A DNA stretch of 64,000 nt, taken from NCBI GenBank assembly GCA_947629925.1, contig CANRFO010000006.1, positions 62,001-126,000 of the forward strand, read 5' to 3'. The stretch is from an uncultured Ruminiclostridium sp. GTDB taxonomy: Bacteria > Bacillota > Clostridia > Oscillospirales > Ruminococcaceae. Shown piece after piece: positions 10,264 through 18,725 of the stretch. The first letter of the stretch is position 1, and each line of letters begins with the position of its first letter. The notes under the pieces were generated by a model. The model saw only the letters and a list, made by a program, of their open reading frames with translations. It searched no databases and was not told the origin of the DNA. A program made the translations under genes and the position numbers.

Positions 10264-10293
10264 AAGCAGGTCTGACATTTTTCAGACCTGCTT
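10264..10293. terminator. Bidirectional rho-independent terminator
   Basis: A perfect 12-bp stem (AAGCAGGTCTGA / TCAGACCTGCTT) with a six-base loop, A-run on one side and T-rich tract on the other. It lies between the convergent glucan synthase and glycosyltransferase genes and can serve both. Confidence 0.9.
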
Positions 10294-10307
10294 GTTTTAT
10301 GATAAAT

Positions 10308-11246
10308 TCACACCAGCTTATGCCTGCCTGCGGCACGTTCTTCCTCAGGCTCTTCGTCGGGACGGACGGGTCTCACGGCATATTCGGCTATTTTTTCCAG
10401 ATTTGCACCGAAATACTCAAAGGTCCTTGCCCGCCATACTCTTACAAAAAGCCAGCAGAAGGTAACGCACACCGCCTTCGCCTTGCGGAAGCGGAGGTGA
10501 TTTACATAAAAAACCGCTTCGGGGGTATTCATGTAAAACGCTTTCACCGCTTCGTCGGCGGTAAGATAGTCGCCTATGCAGCGTTCCGAGGTCAGCCCCG
10601 TAATGCTGTTGTTGCGGCAGGTGTAGATATAAGTGCGGTCGTGTATCACCGCGACGGTTTCCGAGTGGTAGAAAAGCACGGGTATGACGCAGCTGTCCTC
10701 AAAATTGCGGCGCGGGAAAAAGACGCGGTTTTCGGTAAACAGACGCTTCCGCCACAGCTTGCTCCACAGATAGCTCCTTATGGAAATATCCCTTAAAACT
10801 GCGCCTAAAAGCTGATGAGAGCAGTAAACGCCCTGACGGTGGTTCACAAGGCTGGGGCGCATATGCTTCCCCTCCTCGTCGCAGCAGCAGTAACCGCAGC
10901 AGACTATGTCCGCGTCGGCGCTTTTTGCGGCGGAGCAAAGCTTTTCCAGATGTTCAGGCGTAAAAGCGTCGTCGCTGTCGAGGAAAGCGAGATACTCGCC
11001 CTGAGCCAGAGCGATAGCGCGGTTCCTCACGGCGCCGACTCCCGAATTATTCTGATGATACAGTCTGAAGCGCGGGTCGGCGGTGTATTTTTCGGCAATT
11101 GCCGCCGAGCGGTCGGGAGTTCCGTCGTCTATCATTATAACTTCAAAATCCGAAAAGGTCTGCGCCTTAACGGAGTCGAGACAGCGTTCTATATACTTTT
11201 CAGCCTTGTATATCGGGACGATAACGCTTACCATTGGAGTATTCAC
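10308..11246 (-). CDS. Glycosyltransferase family 2
   Basis: A 312-residue GT-A transferase with the classical start MVSVIVPIYKAEKYIERCLDS, the nucleotide-binding EVIMIDDGTPD, and the acceptor/metal motif AFLDSDDAFTP containing the DxD-like Asp pair. The C-terminal part is variable and has no membrane helix, so it is cytosolic or membrane-associated. Family members add sugars to cell-surface polysaccharides or teichoic-type polymers; the substrate cannot be read from sequence. It converges on the beta-glucan synthase-like gene, but the shared terminator separates the two. A nested inverted repeat lies in its upstream region. Confidence 0.88.
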   Translation of the reverse strand: MNTPMVSVIVPIYKAEKYIERCLDSVKAQTFSDFEVIMIDDGTPDRSAAIAEKYTADPRFRLYHQNNSGVGAVRNRAIALAQGEYLAFLDSDDAFTPEHLEKLCSAAKSADADIVCCGYCCCDEEGKHMRPSLVNHRQGVYCSHQLLGAVLRDISIRSYLWSKLWRKRLFTENRVFFPRRNFEDSCVIPVLFYHSETVAVIHDRTYIYTCRNNSITGLTSERCIGDYLTADEAVKAFYMNTPEAVFYVNHLRFRKAKAVCVTFCWLFVRVWRARTFEYFGANLEKIAEYAVRPVRPDEEPEEERAAGRHKLV

Positions 11247-11266
11247 GGCATTTCTCCTTTAAATAT

Positions 11267-11317
11267 GTTTTTCGGTGCAGGACAAAAGAAGTCCTTTTAT
11301 ATATAACACCGAAAAAC
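11267..11317. repeat. Nested inverted repeat upstream of the glycosyltransferase gene
   Basis: Outer arms GTTTTTCGGTG (11267-11277) and CACCGAAAAAC (11307-11317) are perfectly complementary over 11 bases. Inside them AGGAC/GTCCT forms a second stem. On the minus strand this forms a long hairpin between dapL and the start of the glycosyltransferase. It may end dapL-side transcription or structure the leader; no clear U-run follows. Confidence 0.6.
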
Positions 11318-11349
11318 GGGAAAAAGGTTTCATGATTCCTTAAATTTTT

Positions 11350-12552
11350 TTATTTTTTCAGCATTTTTTCAAGTCTTGCCATAGCTTCGACGGTATTTTC
11401 GCGGGAACCGAAGGCGGTCATTCTGAACCAGCCGTCGCCGTTCCTGCCGAAGCCTGCGCCGGGAGTTCCAACAACCTCCGCCTCTTCAAGCAGCTTGCGG
11501 AAAAACGCCCAGCTGTCCATATTGTCGGGACAGCGGAACCAGATGTAAGGGCTGTTAAGTCCGCCTGTGAACTCTATCCCCAGCTTTGTGAAGGTCTCCG
11601 CCATAATTGCGGCGTTGTCAAGATAGCCCTTTATGGTCTGCCTGCACTGGGCAAGTCCCTCCTCGGTGAATACCGCTTCAGCCGCCCTCTGAACGGGGTA
11701 GGAAACGCCGTTGAACTTACTGCCCTGACGCCTTGCCCATATCTTGCGAACGCTGTGAGCAGTGCCGTCGGGAGCGGTAAACATGAGCTGCGAGGGGATA
11801 ACGGTATAGCCGCAGCGGGTGCCTGTAAAGCCCGCAGTCTTGGACAGGGAGCTTATCTCAATGGCACAGTCCTTTGCGCCCTCTATCTCAAAAATGCTGT
11901 GAGGCAGGGCGGGGTCGGTGATGAACGCCTCGTAAGCGGCGTCGAAGATGATGACCGCCTTGTTTTTCAGAGCATACTCCACCCACTTTTCAAGCTGTTC
12001 CTTTGTATATACAGAGCCTGTGGGATTGTTGGGGGAGCAGAGATATATAAGGTCCGCGGGAAATTCGGGGGGCATAGCCGCAAAGCCGTTTTCAGGCGTG
12101 CTGTCGGCGTAAAGTATCTTCTTCCCGCCCATTGTGTTGGAGTCAACGTAAACGGGGTAAGCGGGGTCGGTGACAAGGACGGTGTTCTCCTCGGAGAAAA
12201 TGTCGTTTATGTTCCCGCTGTCGGACTTTGCGCCGTCGCTGATGAAAATCTCCTCGCAGTCAAGCTCCACGCCCCGCTTGGCGTAATATCCCTTTACCGC
12301 CTCGCGGAGAAAATCATAGCCCTGACCGCTGTCCTCGTAGCCTCTGAATGTTTCTTTCTTCCCCATTTCCGCGGCGGCTTTTTCCATAGCCGTCACTACT
12401 GCGGGAGCAAGAGGCTGCGTAACGTCGCCTATGCCCATTTTTATCAGCTTACAGTCGGGGTGAGCGGAAACGTATTCGTTTACCTGACGGCTTATCTCCT
12501 TGAAAAGATAGTTTTCCTTGAGGTCAAGGAAATGCGCGTTCATTTTTGACAT
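11350..12552 (-). CDS. dapL: LL-diaminopimelate aminotransferase
   Basis: Converts tetrahydrodipicolinate to LL-2,6-diaminopimelate with glutamate as amino donor, a one-step bypass of the acyl routes to lysine and peptidoglycan. The 400-residue protein is a fold-type I PLP enzyme: KMGIGDVTQPL near the N terminus, the PLP-contacting SPNNPTGSVYT and FDAAYEAF, the lysine segment SSLSKTAGFTGTRCGY, and a C-terminal Arg that binds the substrate carboxylate. These features separate DapL from general aspartate aminotransferases. It lies 17 bases after the ANTAR gene on the same strand and is probably co-transcribed. Its product pool also feeds dipicolinate, made by the dpaAB genes further along. Confidence 0.95.
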   Translation of the reverse strand: MSKMNAHFLDLKENYLFKEISRQVNEYVSAHPDCKLIKMGIGDVTQPLAPAVVTAMEKAAAEMGKKETFRGYEDSGQGYDFLREAVKGYYAKRGVELDCEEIFISDGAKSDSGNINDIFSEENTVLVTDPAYPVYVDSNTMGGKKILYADSTPENGFAAMPPEFPADLIYLCSPNNPTGSVYTKEQLEKWVEYALKNKAVIIFDAAYEAFITDPALPHSIFEIEGAKDCAIEISSLSKTAGFTGTRCGYTVIPSQLMFTAPDGTAHSVRKIWARRQGSKFNGVSYPVQRAAEAVFTEEGLAQCRQTIKGYLDNAAIMAETFTKLGIEFTGGLNSPYIWFRCPDNMDSWAFFRKLLEEAEVVGTPGAGFGRNGDGWFRMTAFGSRENTVEAMARLEKMLKK

Positions 12553-12569
12553 GATCTTTCTCCTTTTAT

Positions 12570-13136
12570 TTATTTCTTGTCGTACATCTTCAGAATGTCG
12601 TCCGCCACAGCCCGCTGGGTCATGCGCATATCCATCGCCTGCTTTTGTATATGGCGGTGAGCCTGTTCCTCGGTGAGCTTCAGATATTCCATAAGGCAGG
12701 CTTTTGCTCTTGATATGACCTTTACGTCCTCAAGCTGTTTGTTCAGCTTGTCTTTTTCCTCCTCAAGGCGCTTTATGCTCTCACCTGCCACGTCGGCAAA
12801 GCGCAGAGCCTGTATCAGCGCGCTTTTCCCGCAGGGTCTTCCTATCACGAATGCGCCTGTGAAACGTATTTTTTTCTGCACCTCGTCGGCGATCTCGTTT
12901 TTCGTGAGGACAATAAAAGCGGCGGCGGTCTTATCCCTCAGCTCCGCCAGCAGGTCCAGCCCGAACTCGTCGGATAAAGGGGTTGAAAGGATTATGACGT
13001 CGAAAATATCCATATCCATGCAGCGGGCATGAACGCCGTCGGTGACGTTCACCGTCCTGCATTCCTGTTCGGTGAGGAGAGCGGCTATATTTTCGCATAC
13101 CTGCCCGTTTTTTCCTGCAATAAGTATATTCTGCAA
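12570..13136 (-). CDS. ANTAR-domain RNA-binding antiterminator with degenerate receiver domain
   Basis: A 188-residue two-domain regulator. Residues 1-115 have the receiver fold (MQNILIAGKNGQV start), but the strand that normally carries the phosphorylated Asp reads FDVIILSTPL, so the acceptor seems to be missing. A coiled-coil linker (ESIKRLEEEKDKLNKQLEDV) leads to a C-terminal ANTAR domain (SRAKACLMEYLKLTEEQAHRHIQKQAMD), which in relatives binds paired RNA hairpins to prevent termination. Translation begins at a TTG behind GGGAGGAG. It has its own strong promoter and is followed closely by dapL. The partner signal and RNA target are unknown. Confidence 0.85.
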   Translation of the reverse strand: MQNILIAGKNGQVCENIAALLTEQECRTVNVTDGVHARCMDMDIFDVIILSTPLSDEFGLDLLAELRDKTAAAFIVLTKNEIADEVQKKIRFTGAFVIGRPCGKSALIQALRFADVAGESIKRLEEEKDKLNKQLEDVKVISRAKACLMEYLKLTEEQAHRHIQKQAMDMRMTQRAVADDILKMYDKK

Positions 13137-13192
13137 GCCGACTCCTCCCTTTTCTCAACTGTGGACAGAATACTGTTTTAATTGTTACACAA

Positions 13193-13221
13193 AGTATATC
13201 ACTAATAAAATAAATAGTCAA
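13193..13221 (-). promoter_or_regulatory. Promoter of the ANTAR gene
   Basis: Minus-strand TTGACT (13216-13221), 17-base spacer, TATACT (13193-13198), about 55 bases before the TTG start at 13136. It faces away from eno. Confidence 0.75.
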
Positions 13222-13230
13222 TATTCTGCA

Positions 13231-13244
13231 AGAACAAATGTTCT
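13231..13244. promoter_or_regulatory. LexA-like inverted repeat between the ANTAR gene and eno
   Basis: AGAACAAATGTTCT contains GAAC-N4-GTTC, the core of the Gram-positive SOS box (CGAACRNRYGTTYC). It sits ten bases upstream of the ANTAR gene -35 element and about 100 bases before eno. A single half-conserved site may be chance. Confidence 0.4.
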
Positions 13245-13346
13245 CACTTTCAGGCGCAGTTTTTTAACATTCTGCATAATTTTACACCTTCTGAGAAAAA
13301 CTATCAGAAATATAAACAGTCGTCACCGCGCTGAAAGGAGAATAAG

Positions 13347-14660
13347 ATGAGAGAACTGAAGACCAGCATACAGGAAGTCACCGCACGGCAGATATTTGAT
13401 TCCAGAGGAAACCCCACCGTTGAGGCGGAGGTCATTCTCGCCGACGGGACAAGGGGAACGGGGACCGCGCCCAGCGGCGCTTCCACGGGAAAATACGAAG
13501 CTCACGAGCTGAGGGACAACGACAACCAGTACGGCGGCAAGGGCGTCTACAAAGCTGTGGGGAATATAAGGACGATAATTTCCGAAGGGCTTAGAGGGCA
13601 GAACGCCGCCGACCTTTATCAGGTGGACAGCGTGATGAGGGAGCTGGACGGCACTGCCGAGAAGAAAAAGCTGGGCGCGAACGCGATACTTGCGGTCTCC
13701 TGCGCCTGCGCAAGAGCGGCGGCTCTGTCGGCAAGAATGCCTCTTTACCGTTTTCTTGGGGGAATAAGCGCCTGCACCCTTCCCCTCCCCATGATGAATA
13801 TTTTAAACGGCGGCGCTCACGCCGACAATGCTCTTGACGTTCAGGAGTTCATGCTTGTCCCCATAGGCGCGCCTACATTCAAAGAGTGCATGAGAATGTG
13901 TACCGAGATATATCATTCCCTTGCGAAGCTGCTGAGAGCGGAGGGACTTTCCACCGCCGTGGGGGACGAGGGCGGCTTTGCGCCTCAGCTCACCACCGAC
14001 GCGGAAACTCTGGAGCTTATCATGGCGGCGGGGCTTAAAGCGGGATATGAGCCGAGAAAGCATTTTGCCCTTGCCATGGACGCCGCCGCCTCGGAGTGGA
14101 AGTCGGGAGAAACGGGAAAATACACTCTTCCCAAAAGCAAGAAGGAATACACCTCCGCAGAGCTTATAGCCCACTGGGAGGAGCTGGCGGCAAGGTACCC
14201 GCTTATTTCCCTTGAGGACGGGCTGGACGAGGAGGACTTCGACGGGTGGAAAATGCTGACGGAACGGCTCGGAGATAAAATCCAGCTTGTGGGGGACGAC
14301 CTGTTCGTCACCAATGTAAAGCGCCTTAAAGACGGCATAAAGGGCGGCTATGCCAACGCAATACTGATAAAGCCAAATCAGATAGGGACCGTTTCGGAGG
14401 CGCTTGAAGCGATAAAGACCGCAAAGCGGGCGGGCTACAACGCCATAGTTTCCCACCGCAGCGGAGAGACTGAGGACAGCTTTATCGCAGACCTTGCGGT
14501 GGCGGCGAACTGCGGTCAGATAAAGACCGGCGCGCCCTGCCGAAGCGAAAGGGTGGCGAAATACAACCGCCTTCTGCGCATAGAGGGACAGCTTGGCGGC
14601 GGCGCGGAATTCATGGGTACGGATTATTTCCTCACGGCAAGGGGAGGTAAGGCGGAATGA
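13347..14660 (+). CDS. eno: Enolase
   Basis: Glycolytic enzyme converting 2-phosphoglycerate to phosphoenolpyruvate with two Mg2+. The 437-residue protein has the expected [14 protein letters not shown] opening, [12 protein letters not shown] loop, VGDEGGFAP (catalytic Glu region), the Asp/Glu metal ligands in [24 protein letters not shown] and [10 protein letters not shown], the catalytic Lys in [10 protein letters not shown], and [14 protein letters not shown]. Length and motifs are complete. The start follows GAAAGGAG. Its stop overlaps the ldh start by four bases, an unusual pairing in which the enzyme feeding pyruvate kinase is translated with the enzyme that consumes pyruvate. Confidence 0.97.
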   Translation: MRELKTSIQEVTARQIFDSRGNPTVEAEVILADGTRGTGTAPSGASTGKYEAHELRDNDNQYGGKGVYKAVGNIRTIISEGLRGQNAADLYQVDSVMRELDGTAEKKKLGANAILAVSCACARAAALSARMPLYRFLGGISACTLPLPMMNILNGGAHADNALDVQEFMLVPIGAPTFKECMRMCTEIYHSLAKLLRAEGLSTAVGDEGGFAPQLTTDAETLELIMAAGLKAGYEPRKHFALAMDAAASEWKSGETGKYTLPKSKKEYTSAELIAHWEELAARYPLISLEDGLDEEDFDGWKMLTERLGDKIQLVGDDLFVTNVKRLKDGIKGGYANAILIKPNQIGTVSEALEAIKTAKRAGYNAIVSHRSGETEDSFIADLAVAANCGQIKTGAPCRSERVAKYNRLLRIEGQLGGGAEFMGTDYFLTARGGKAE

Positions 14661-15637
14661 AGGACGACCCTAACCTTGACCACCGCAAGGCGGCGGTGAT
14701 AGGCTGCGGCTATGTTGGCTCGGCTATCGCCTTTACCCTTATGCAAAGGGGAATTTTCTCCGAAATGGTCCTTATCGACGTGAATGTGAAAAAGGCGGAG
14801 GGGGAGGCTCTGGACATCAGCCACGGTCTGCCTTACAGCGCGCCTATGGAAATTTATGCGGGGAATTACGACGATATTGCGGACGCCGCGTTTATAGTGA
14901 TAGCCGCGGGAGCAAACCAGAAAGCGGGTGAAACGCGGCTCCAGCTTATCGAAAAAAATCTTGAGATATTCTCAAAGATAATCCCCGAAATAAAAAAGCG
15001 GGACTGTCAGGGGATAATCCTTGTGGTGTCAAATCCCGTGGATATCCTGACCTACGCCGCGCTGAAGATGTCGGGCTTTCCTCCTCACAGGGTGATAGGC
15101 TCAGGGACGGTGCTTGATACCGCGAGGCTGAAATATCTGCTGGGGCGGCGGCTTGACGTGGACGCAAGGAGCGTTCACGCCGTGATAATCGGCGAGCACG
15201 GCGACAGCGAGCTTGCGGTATGGAGCGGCGCAAACGTTTCGGGGGTGGATCTGAACCACTTCTGCGAGCTGAGAGGCTTTTCTCAGCACAGGGAAGCTAT
15301 GGACAAGATCTACCGTGAGGTGCGGGACAGCGCTTACGAGATAATCGAGAGAAAAGGCGCTTCCTACTACGGGATAGCGATGGCGGTAGCGAGGATAGCG
15401 GAGTGTATCGACAGAGACGAACATTCCGTCCTGCCCATCTCAGTGCTGCTGAGCGGAGAATACGGCATAGGCGGGCTGTGCCTGAGCATTCCCACCGTTG
15501 TGGGAGCGGGCGGAGCGGAAAAGGTGCTGGAAATACCGCTGAGCGGTGCTGAACAGCGAATGCTCACCGCCTCGGCGAACGCTCTTCTGGAGGCGGTAAA
15601 GTTAGCGGACTCGGCGGTAAAAAAGCTGAAGGAATAA
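14657..15637 (+). CDS. ldh: L-lactate dehydrogenase
   Basis: Reduces pyruvate to L-lactate with NADH, a fermentative redox sink in the cytosol. The 326-residue protein has the Rossmann motif [10 protein letters not shown], the active-site loop [11 protein letters not shown] where Gln marks lactate rather than malate specificity, the substrate Arg in [10 protein letters not shown], and the catalytic His in IGEHGDSE. It starts inside the eno stop (ATGA), so expression should track eno. A strong terminator follows, closing the two-gene operon. No sign of truncation. Confidence 0.96.
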   Translation: MKDDPNLDHRKAAVIGCGYVGSAIAFTLMQRGIFSEMVLIDVNVKKAEGEALDISHGLPYSAPMEIYAGNYDDIADAAFIVIAAGANQKAGETRLQLIEKNLEIFSKIIPEIKKRDCQGIILVVSNPVDILTYAALKMSGFPPHRVIGSGTVLDTARLKYLLGRRLDVDARSVHAVIIGEHGDSELAVWSGANVSGVDLNHFCELRGFSQHREAMDKIYREVRDSAYEIIERKGASYYGIAMAVARIAECIDRDEHSVLPISVLLSGEYGIGGLCLSIPTVVGAGGAEKVLEIPLSGAEQRMLTASANALLEAVKLADSAVKKLKE

Positions 15638-15676
15638 AAAAGCAAGACCCTGTGAAAAAACAGGGTCTTGCTTTTT
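15637..15676. terminator. Rho-independent terminator after ldh
   Basis: A 17-bp perfect stem from AAAAAGCAAGACCCTGT and its complement around a GAAAAA loop, with terminal T-run. It also lies downstream of the convergent M23-like gene, so it probably works in both directions. Confidence 0.93.
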
Positions 15677-15720
15677 ATCGGAAGGAATCAGAGAAGTGAA
15701 AGGCGGTCAGTGATCATTCA

Positions 15721-17613
15721 CTAAAAATTGAACTGTATATATCTCTTGCCGTATATATCCCTTGCGCTGTAAAGCTCGCTGTCGATCGTACGGTCGATCA
15801 CGCTCTGAACAGAAGCTTTCAAGGTATATGCCGCTTCATATGTTTCCGCCTTGCCTGTGCAGCCCGCATAGCCTATCATCTGTCCCTTAGTGACCTTGTC
15901 GCCTTCCCGCACCAAAATCTCGTTGCAGTGCAGATAACCGATGTATTTGCCGTCCTCGGCGCGTATATAGGCGTAAATACCGTCCATGTACGAATATCCC
16001 GCAAGTTCCACCACGCCGTCGGCAAGGGCGTATATTTCGGTGTCAAGCTCGGTATCAAAGCTTACTGTCTCATCATCAGAAAGAGCTTCGTATATTTTAT
16101 CTATATCTGAGGTGGTAGTTCCGTCAGTAAGGGCATAGGGGGTGTTGGTATTTTCGGGATAATCATTATCAAGAACGGGGCTGTTTATTGTGACCTTAAC
16201 ATCGCAGGTTTCGGGTTCAAAGTCGAAGGTCAAGGCATAACCGTCTTTATCCTTAGAGGTAAGAGTGTTGCCCTTGACAACCAGATCGTCATAGGTCGCC
16301 GTCTGATAGTTGGCAGAGCCGTTTTCGGCAACGGCGTCAACGTTAGTGTCGGTATTTATAGTCAGCTTATACTGCTCTAACTTTCCTGTCTCAAAGCTCT
16401 TTTCGTTAAGGGCAAAGAACAGGGTAGTATAAACGGTTTCGTAATCGTTATAATCATCTATGTTATGGTTAACGGAAGCGTTTCTCAGCATCAGAACGTA
16501 CTCGCCCTCGGACCGCTCTAACTTTACGACCTTTAAGCAGTAATCGAAAGACCGGTTTTCGTCACAGTTGAGGGGATTGCAGAATACGTCGGCTAAATCT
16601 CCGCATTCGCTTATATTTGCCTTGGCGGTTCTTCCGTCGGGAGCGGTTACGGTTATAACGCCGTCCTTTGCTGAATAGTAAGCATCAGGATTTCCTTCGC
16701 CGCCGTAGGCAGGGTAATGGTCAACATATTTTAAATCAAGTCCGACTGTATATCCATATTCATTTATTTCATTTACATTATGACAGGTTACAAAACCGCT
16801 TGTTACGGTTCCCGCGGCGGGGTGTATCTCATAGAACCAATCATCTTCGCCGCCTAAATACATATTCTCTCCCACAAGCTCTAAGGGTTTGTTGTCGGGA
16901 TTGGCATAAGAATAAACGAACTGTAGGTTTGTCGCTGCGTCACGATAAGGAAAGAGGGTTCCGCTTTCAAAGGTCTCGTCCCCGCAGGAGTATAAGGCGA
17001 ATGCCGTATGAGGCACAACAAGCATCAGCGCACACTCCTGCTTTCCGTCGTTGGTCACGGGAAGGAGCCTTACTCCGCCCAGTACGGGAACGCCTGAGCC
17101 TGCCGGCCATTCTCTGTCTATGATATTTTCCTTTATGTTTTCGGAGGTGTTGGCGGAGCCGATGACCGTGCGACCCTGCGGGTCGGTGAGCTTTATCACC
17201 ACGTCGTCTGTTTGGTAGTAATTTTCTTCCTCGGTGGGAGCATGGGTTATGCCGCTGAAATACATCTCGGCGGTATATCCCCCTGCCGAATCGGAGCTTA
17301 TCAAGGTCATATCCTCAAGATCAATGTTGTTTTCCGTTTCCTGCTGAACGGCAGTCTCGGATCCCGCCTCCTGCTGAACAGCGGTCTCAGAGCCGTCGGT
17401 AAGCACGATGTCTCCGCTTTCCGAAGCTGTCGCGGCGGGAGCAAGCTCGTTTCTTGACATTCCTCCGCCGAATATCGCCATTCCCGCCACGGCTATGCCG
17501 AGCGCCGTTACAGGCACCGCCGCCGCTGCCGCAGTCCTTATCCTGTGCATTTTCAGATTATATTCATCGCGTTTGCGAAGCACGTTTCTTGTTATTTCTT
17601 CATTGGTTTTCAT
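15721..17613 (-). CDS. Membrane protein partnered with an ECF sigma factor, degenerate M23-like C terminus
   Basis: A 630-residue protein: cytosolic N terminus (MKTNEEITRNVLRKRDEYN), one Ala/Val-rich membrane helix around residues 22-46, a Gly/Ser/Glu linker with a duplicated SETAVQQE motif, then a long beta-rich extracellular part. The last 130 residues resemble an M23/LytM peptidase (ALADGVVELAG, YLHCNEILVREGDKVTKGQMIGYAGCTG), but the usual zinc HxH near the end is absent, so a binding rather than cutting domain is inferred. Start 17613 is set by AAAAGGAGG; the gene overlaps the end of the sigma factor gene. The build suggests an anti-sigma or sensor protein for that sigma factor. Confidence 0.75.
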   Translation of the reverse strand: MKTNEEITRNVLRKRDEYNLKMHRIRTAAAAAVPVTALGIAVAGMAIFGGGMSRNELAPAATASESGDIVLTDGSETAVQQEAGSETAVQQETENNIDLEDMTLISSDSAGGYTAEMYFSGITHAPTEEENYYQTDDVVIKLTDPQGRTVIGSANTSENIKENIIDREWPAGSGVPVLGGVRLLPVTNDGKQECALMLVVPHTAFALYSCGDETFESGTLFPYRDAATNLQFVYSYANPDNKPLELVGENMYLGGEDDWFYEIHPAAGTVTSGFVTCHNVNEINEYGYTVGLDLKYVDHYPAYGGEGNPDAYYSAKDGVITVTAPDGRTAKANISECGDLADVFCNPLNCDENRSFDYCLKVVKLERSEGEYVLMLRNASVNHNIDDYNDYETVYTTLFFALNEKSFETGKLEQYKLTINTDTNVDAVAENGSANYQTATYDDLVVKGNTLTSKDKDGYALTFDFEPETCDVKVTINSPVLDNDYPENTNTPYALTDGTTTSDIDKIYEALSDDETVSFDTELDTEIYALADGVVELAGYSYMDGIYAYIRAEDGKYIGYLHCNEILVREGDKVTKGQMIGYAGCTGKAETYEAAYTLKASVQSVIDRTIDSELYSARDIYGKRYIQFNF

Positions 17614-18154
17614 AGGAAAAGCCCTCCTTTTCAAGCTGTTTTTTCAGCGCTTTTCGTCCTCGTGAAAGCAGGTTTTCAACCTGCCGTCTGTTTTTGTTCA
17701 TCGCCTGCTGTATCTCGGCGCTGCTGCGGTTTTCAAAGTAGGAAAGATAAAGCGCTCGGCGGTAATCCTCGTTAAGGCTCTGCAGCGCCTTTTCCACCGC
17801 CGCCTTGTTTTCCTCCTTTAAAATAACGCTCTCCACGTCGCCGCTGACAAGCTCCGCCGCTTCAAGGCCGGTCTCCCGACTGCGGCGCTTGTTCAGGCGT
17901 TTGAGCCTGTCCATGGCTATATTCCGCCCGATGGCGAAAAACCATGTTTTAAAGGAGCTTTTGCCGTTAAAGCGGGGCTTTTTCACCGCCAGCTTTACAA
18001 AAGCGTCCTCCATAAGCTCCTCGGAAAGAGTCATATCCTTTGTGAAGCTGTTTATGTAGAGCGTCAGCTCATATGCGTACAGGCGGACAAGCTCCGCCAT
18101 TCCCTCGTCGTCGCCTTTTACATAGCGCTCGTATGCGTTTCCGCCTTCGTCCAC
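17600..18154 (-). CDS. ECF-type RNA polymerase sigma factor (I)
   Basis: A 184-residue sigma-70 family protein with only regions 2 and 4. Region 2 includes the core-binding and -10 reading segment ELMEDAFVKLAVKKPRFNGKSSF followed by KTWFFAIGRNIAMDRLKR. Region 4 is the helix-turn-helix ALYLSYFENRSSAEIQQAMNKNRRQVENLLSRGRKAL. I choose the GTG at 18154 because GGAGG stands seven bases before it; longer readings extend into sequence unlike the family. The following gene overlaps by 14 bases and encodes a membrane protein with an extracellular domain, the common arrangement of a sigma factor with its membrane-bound partner. Confidence 0.87.
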   Translation of the reverse strand: MDEGGNAYERYVKGDDEGMAELVRLYAYELTLYINSFTKDMTLSEELMEDAFVKLAVKKPRFNGKSSFKTWFFAIGRNIAMDRLKRLNKRRSRETGLEAAELVSGDVESVILKEENKAAVEKALQSLNEDYRRALYLSYFENRSSAEIQQAMNKNRRQVENLLSRGRKALKKQLEKEGFSYENQ

Positions 18155-18246
18155 GGATATTCCTCCTTTCCTTTTTTCACTTGTTAGACTGCTTTCGGAA
18201 GAAAAACGCTCAGCTTGGGAAAACTTTTTCAAAAATTTTACAAAAT

Positions 18247-18275
18247 AAAAAGAGGAACGTTTCGTTCCTCTTTTT
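18247..18275. terminator. Terminator of rpmE
   Basis: A 13-bp stem (AAAAAGAGGAACG and complement) around a three-base loop, with A-run and T-run at the two ends. It immediately follows rpmE on the minus strand. Confidence 0.88.
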
Positions 18276-18277
18276 CA

Positions 18278-18493
18278 TCACTTTTCAGTTTCCTTCTTCA
18301 GACCGAACTTCTTGTTGAACTTGTCAACGCGTCCGCCGCTGTCTACCAGCTTCTGCTTACCGGTGAAGAAAGGGTGGCACTTGGAGCAGATCTCCACTCT
18401 TATATCCTGCTTGGTGGAGCGTGTTTCGATCACGTTGCCGCAGGCGCACTTGATAGTGGTGGGCTTGTAATCGGGATGGATACCCTCTTTCAT
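18278..18493 (-). CDS. rpmE: 50S ribosomal protein L31, zinc-binding form
   Basis: Small ribosomal protein of 71 residues ([16 protein letters not shown] start) at the base of the central protuberance of the 50S subunit. Cys16, Cys18, Cys36 and Cys39 form the zinc ribbon of the C+ type; in bacteria with both forms this one is replaced when zinc is scarce. It stands as a single gene with its own terminator. No zinc-repressor site was recognised upstream. Confidence 0.96.
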   Translation of the reverse strand: MKEGIHPDYKPTTIKCACGNVIETRSTKQDIRVEICSKCHPFFTGKQKLVDSGGRVDKFNKKFGLKKETEK

Positions 18494-18629
18494 GTTATCA
18501 CCGCCTTTTCCTTTATACTCAGCCTCATGGGGAGCAACCCATAAGTGGTTGATTCGCAGGAAAAATTATAACACATAGCGAAACGTTTGTCAAGAGGAAA
18601 TTTTTATATTATATTTTTTATATTATATA

Positions 18630-18658
18630 TTGACATCATAATATAATGATTATATAAT
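18630..18658 (+). promoter_or_regulatory. Perfect consensus promoter for the secreted-protein gene
   Basis: TTGACA (18630-18635), exactly 17 bases, TATAAT (18653-18658), in a very AT-rich stretch. It points to the broken open reading frame beginning at 18726, about 60 bases downstream of the expected transcription start. Confidence 0.85.
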
Positions 18659-18725
18659 TATAGTGTATAAATGGCGATACATAAGTTGTAACCCGCCGTT
18701 TTATCTATATTTTGATAAGGAAACG

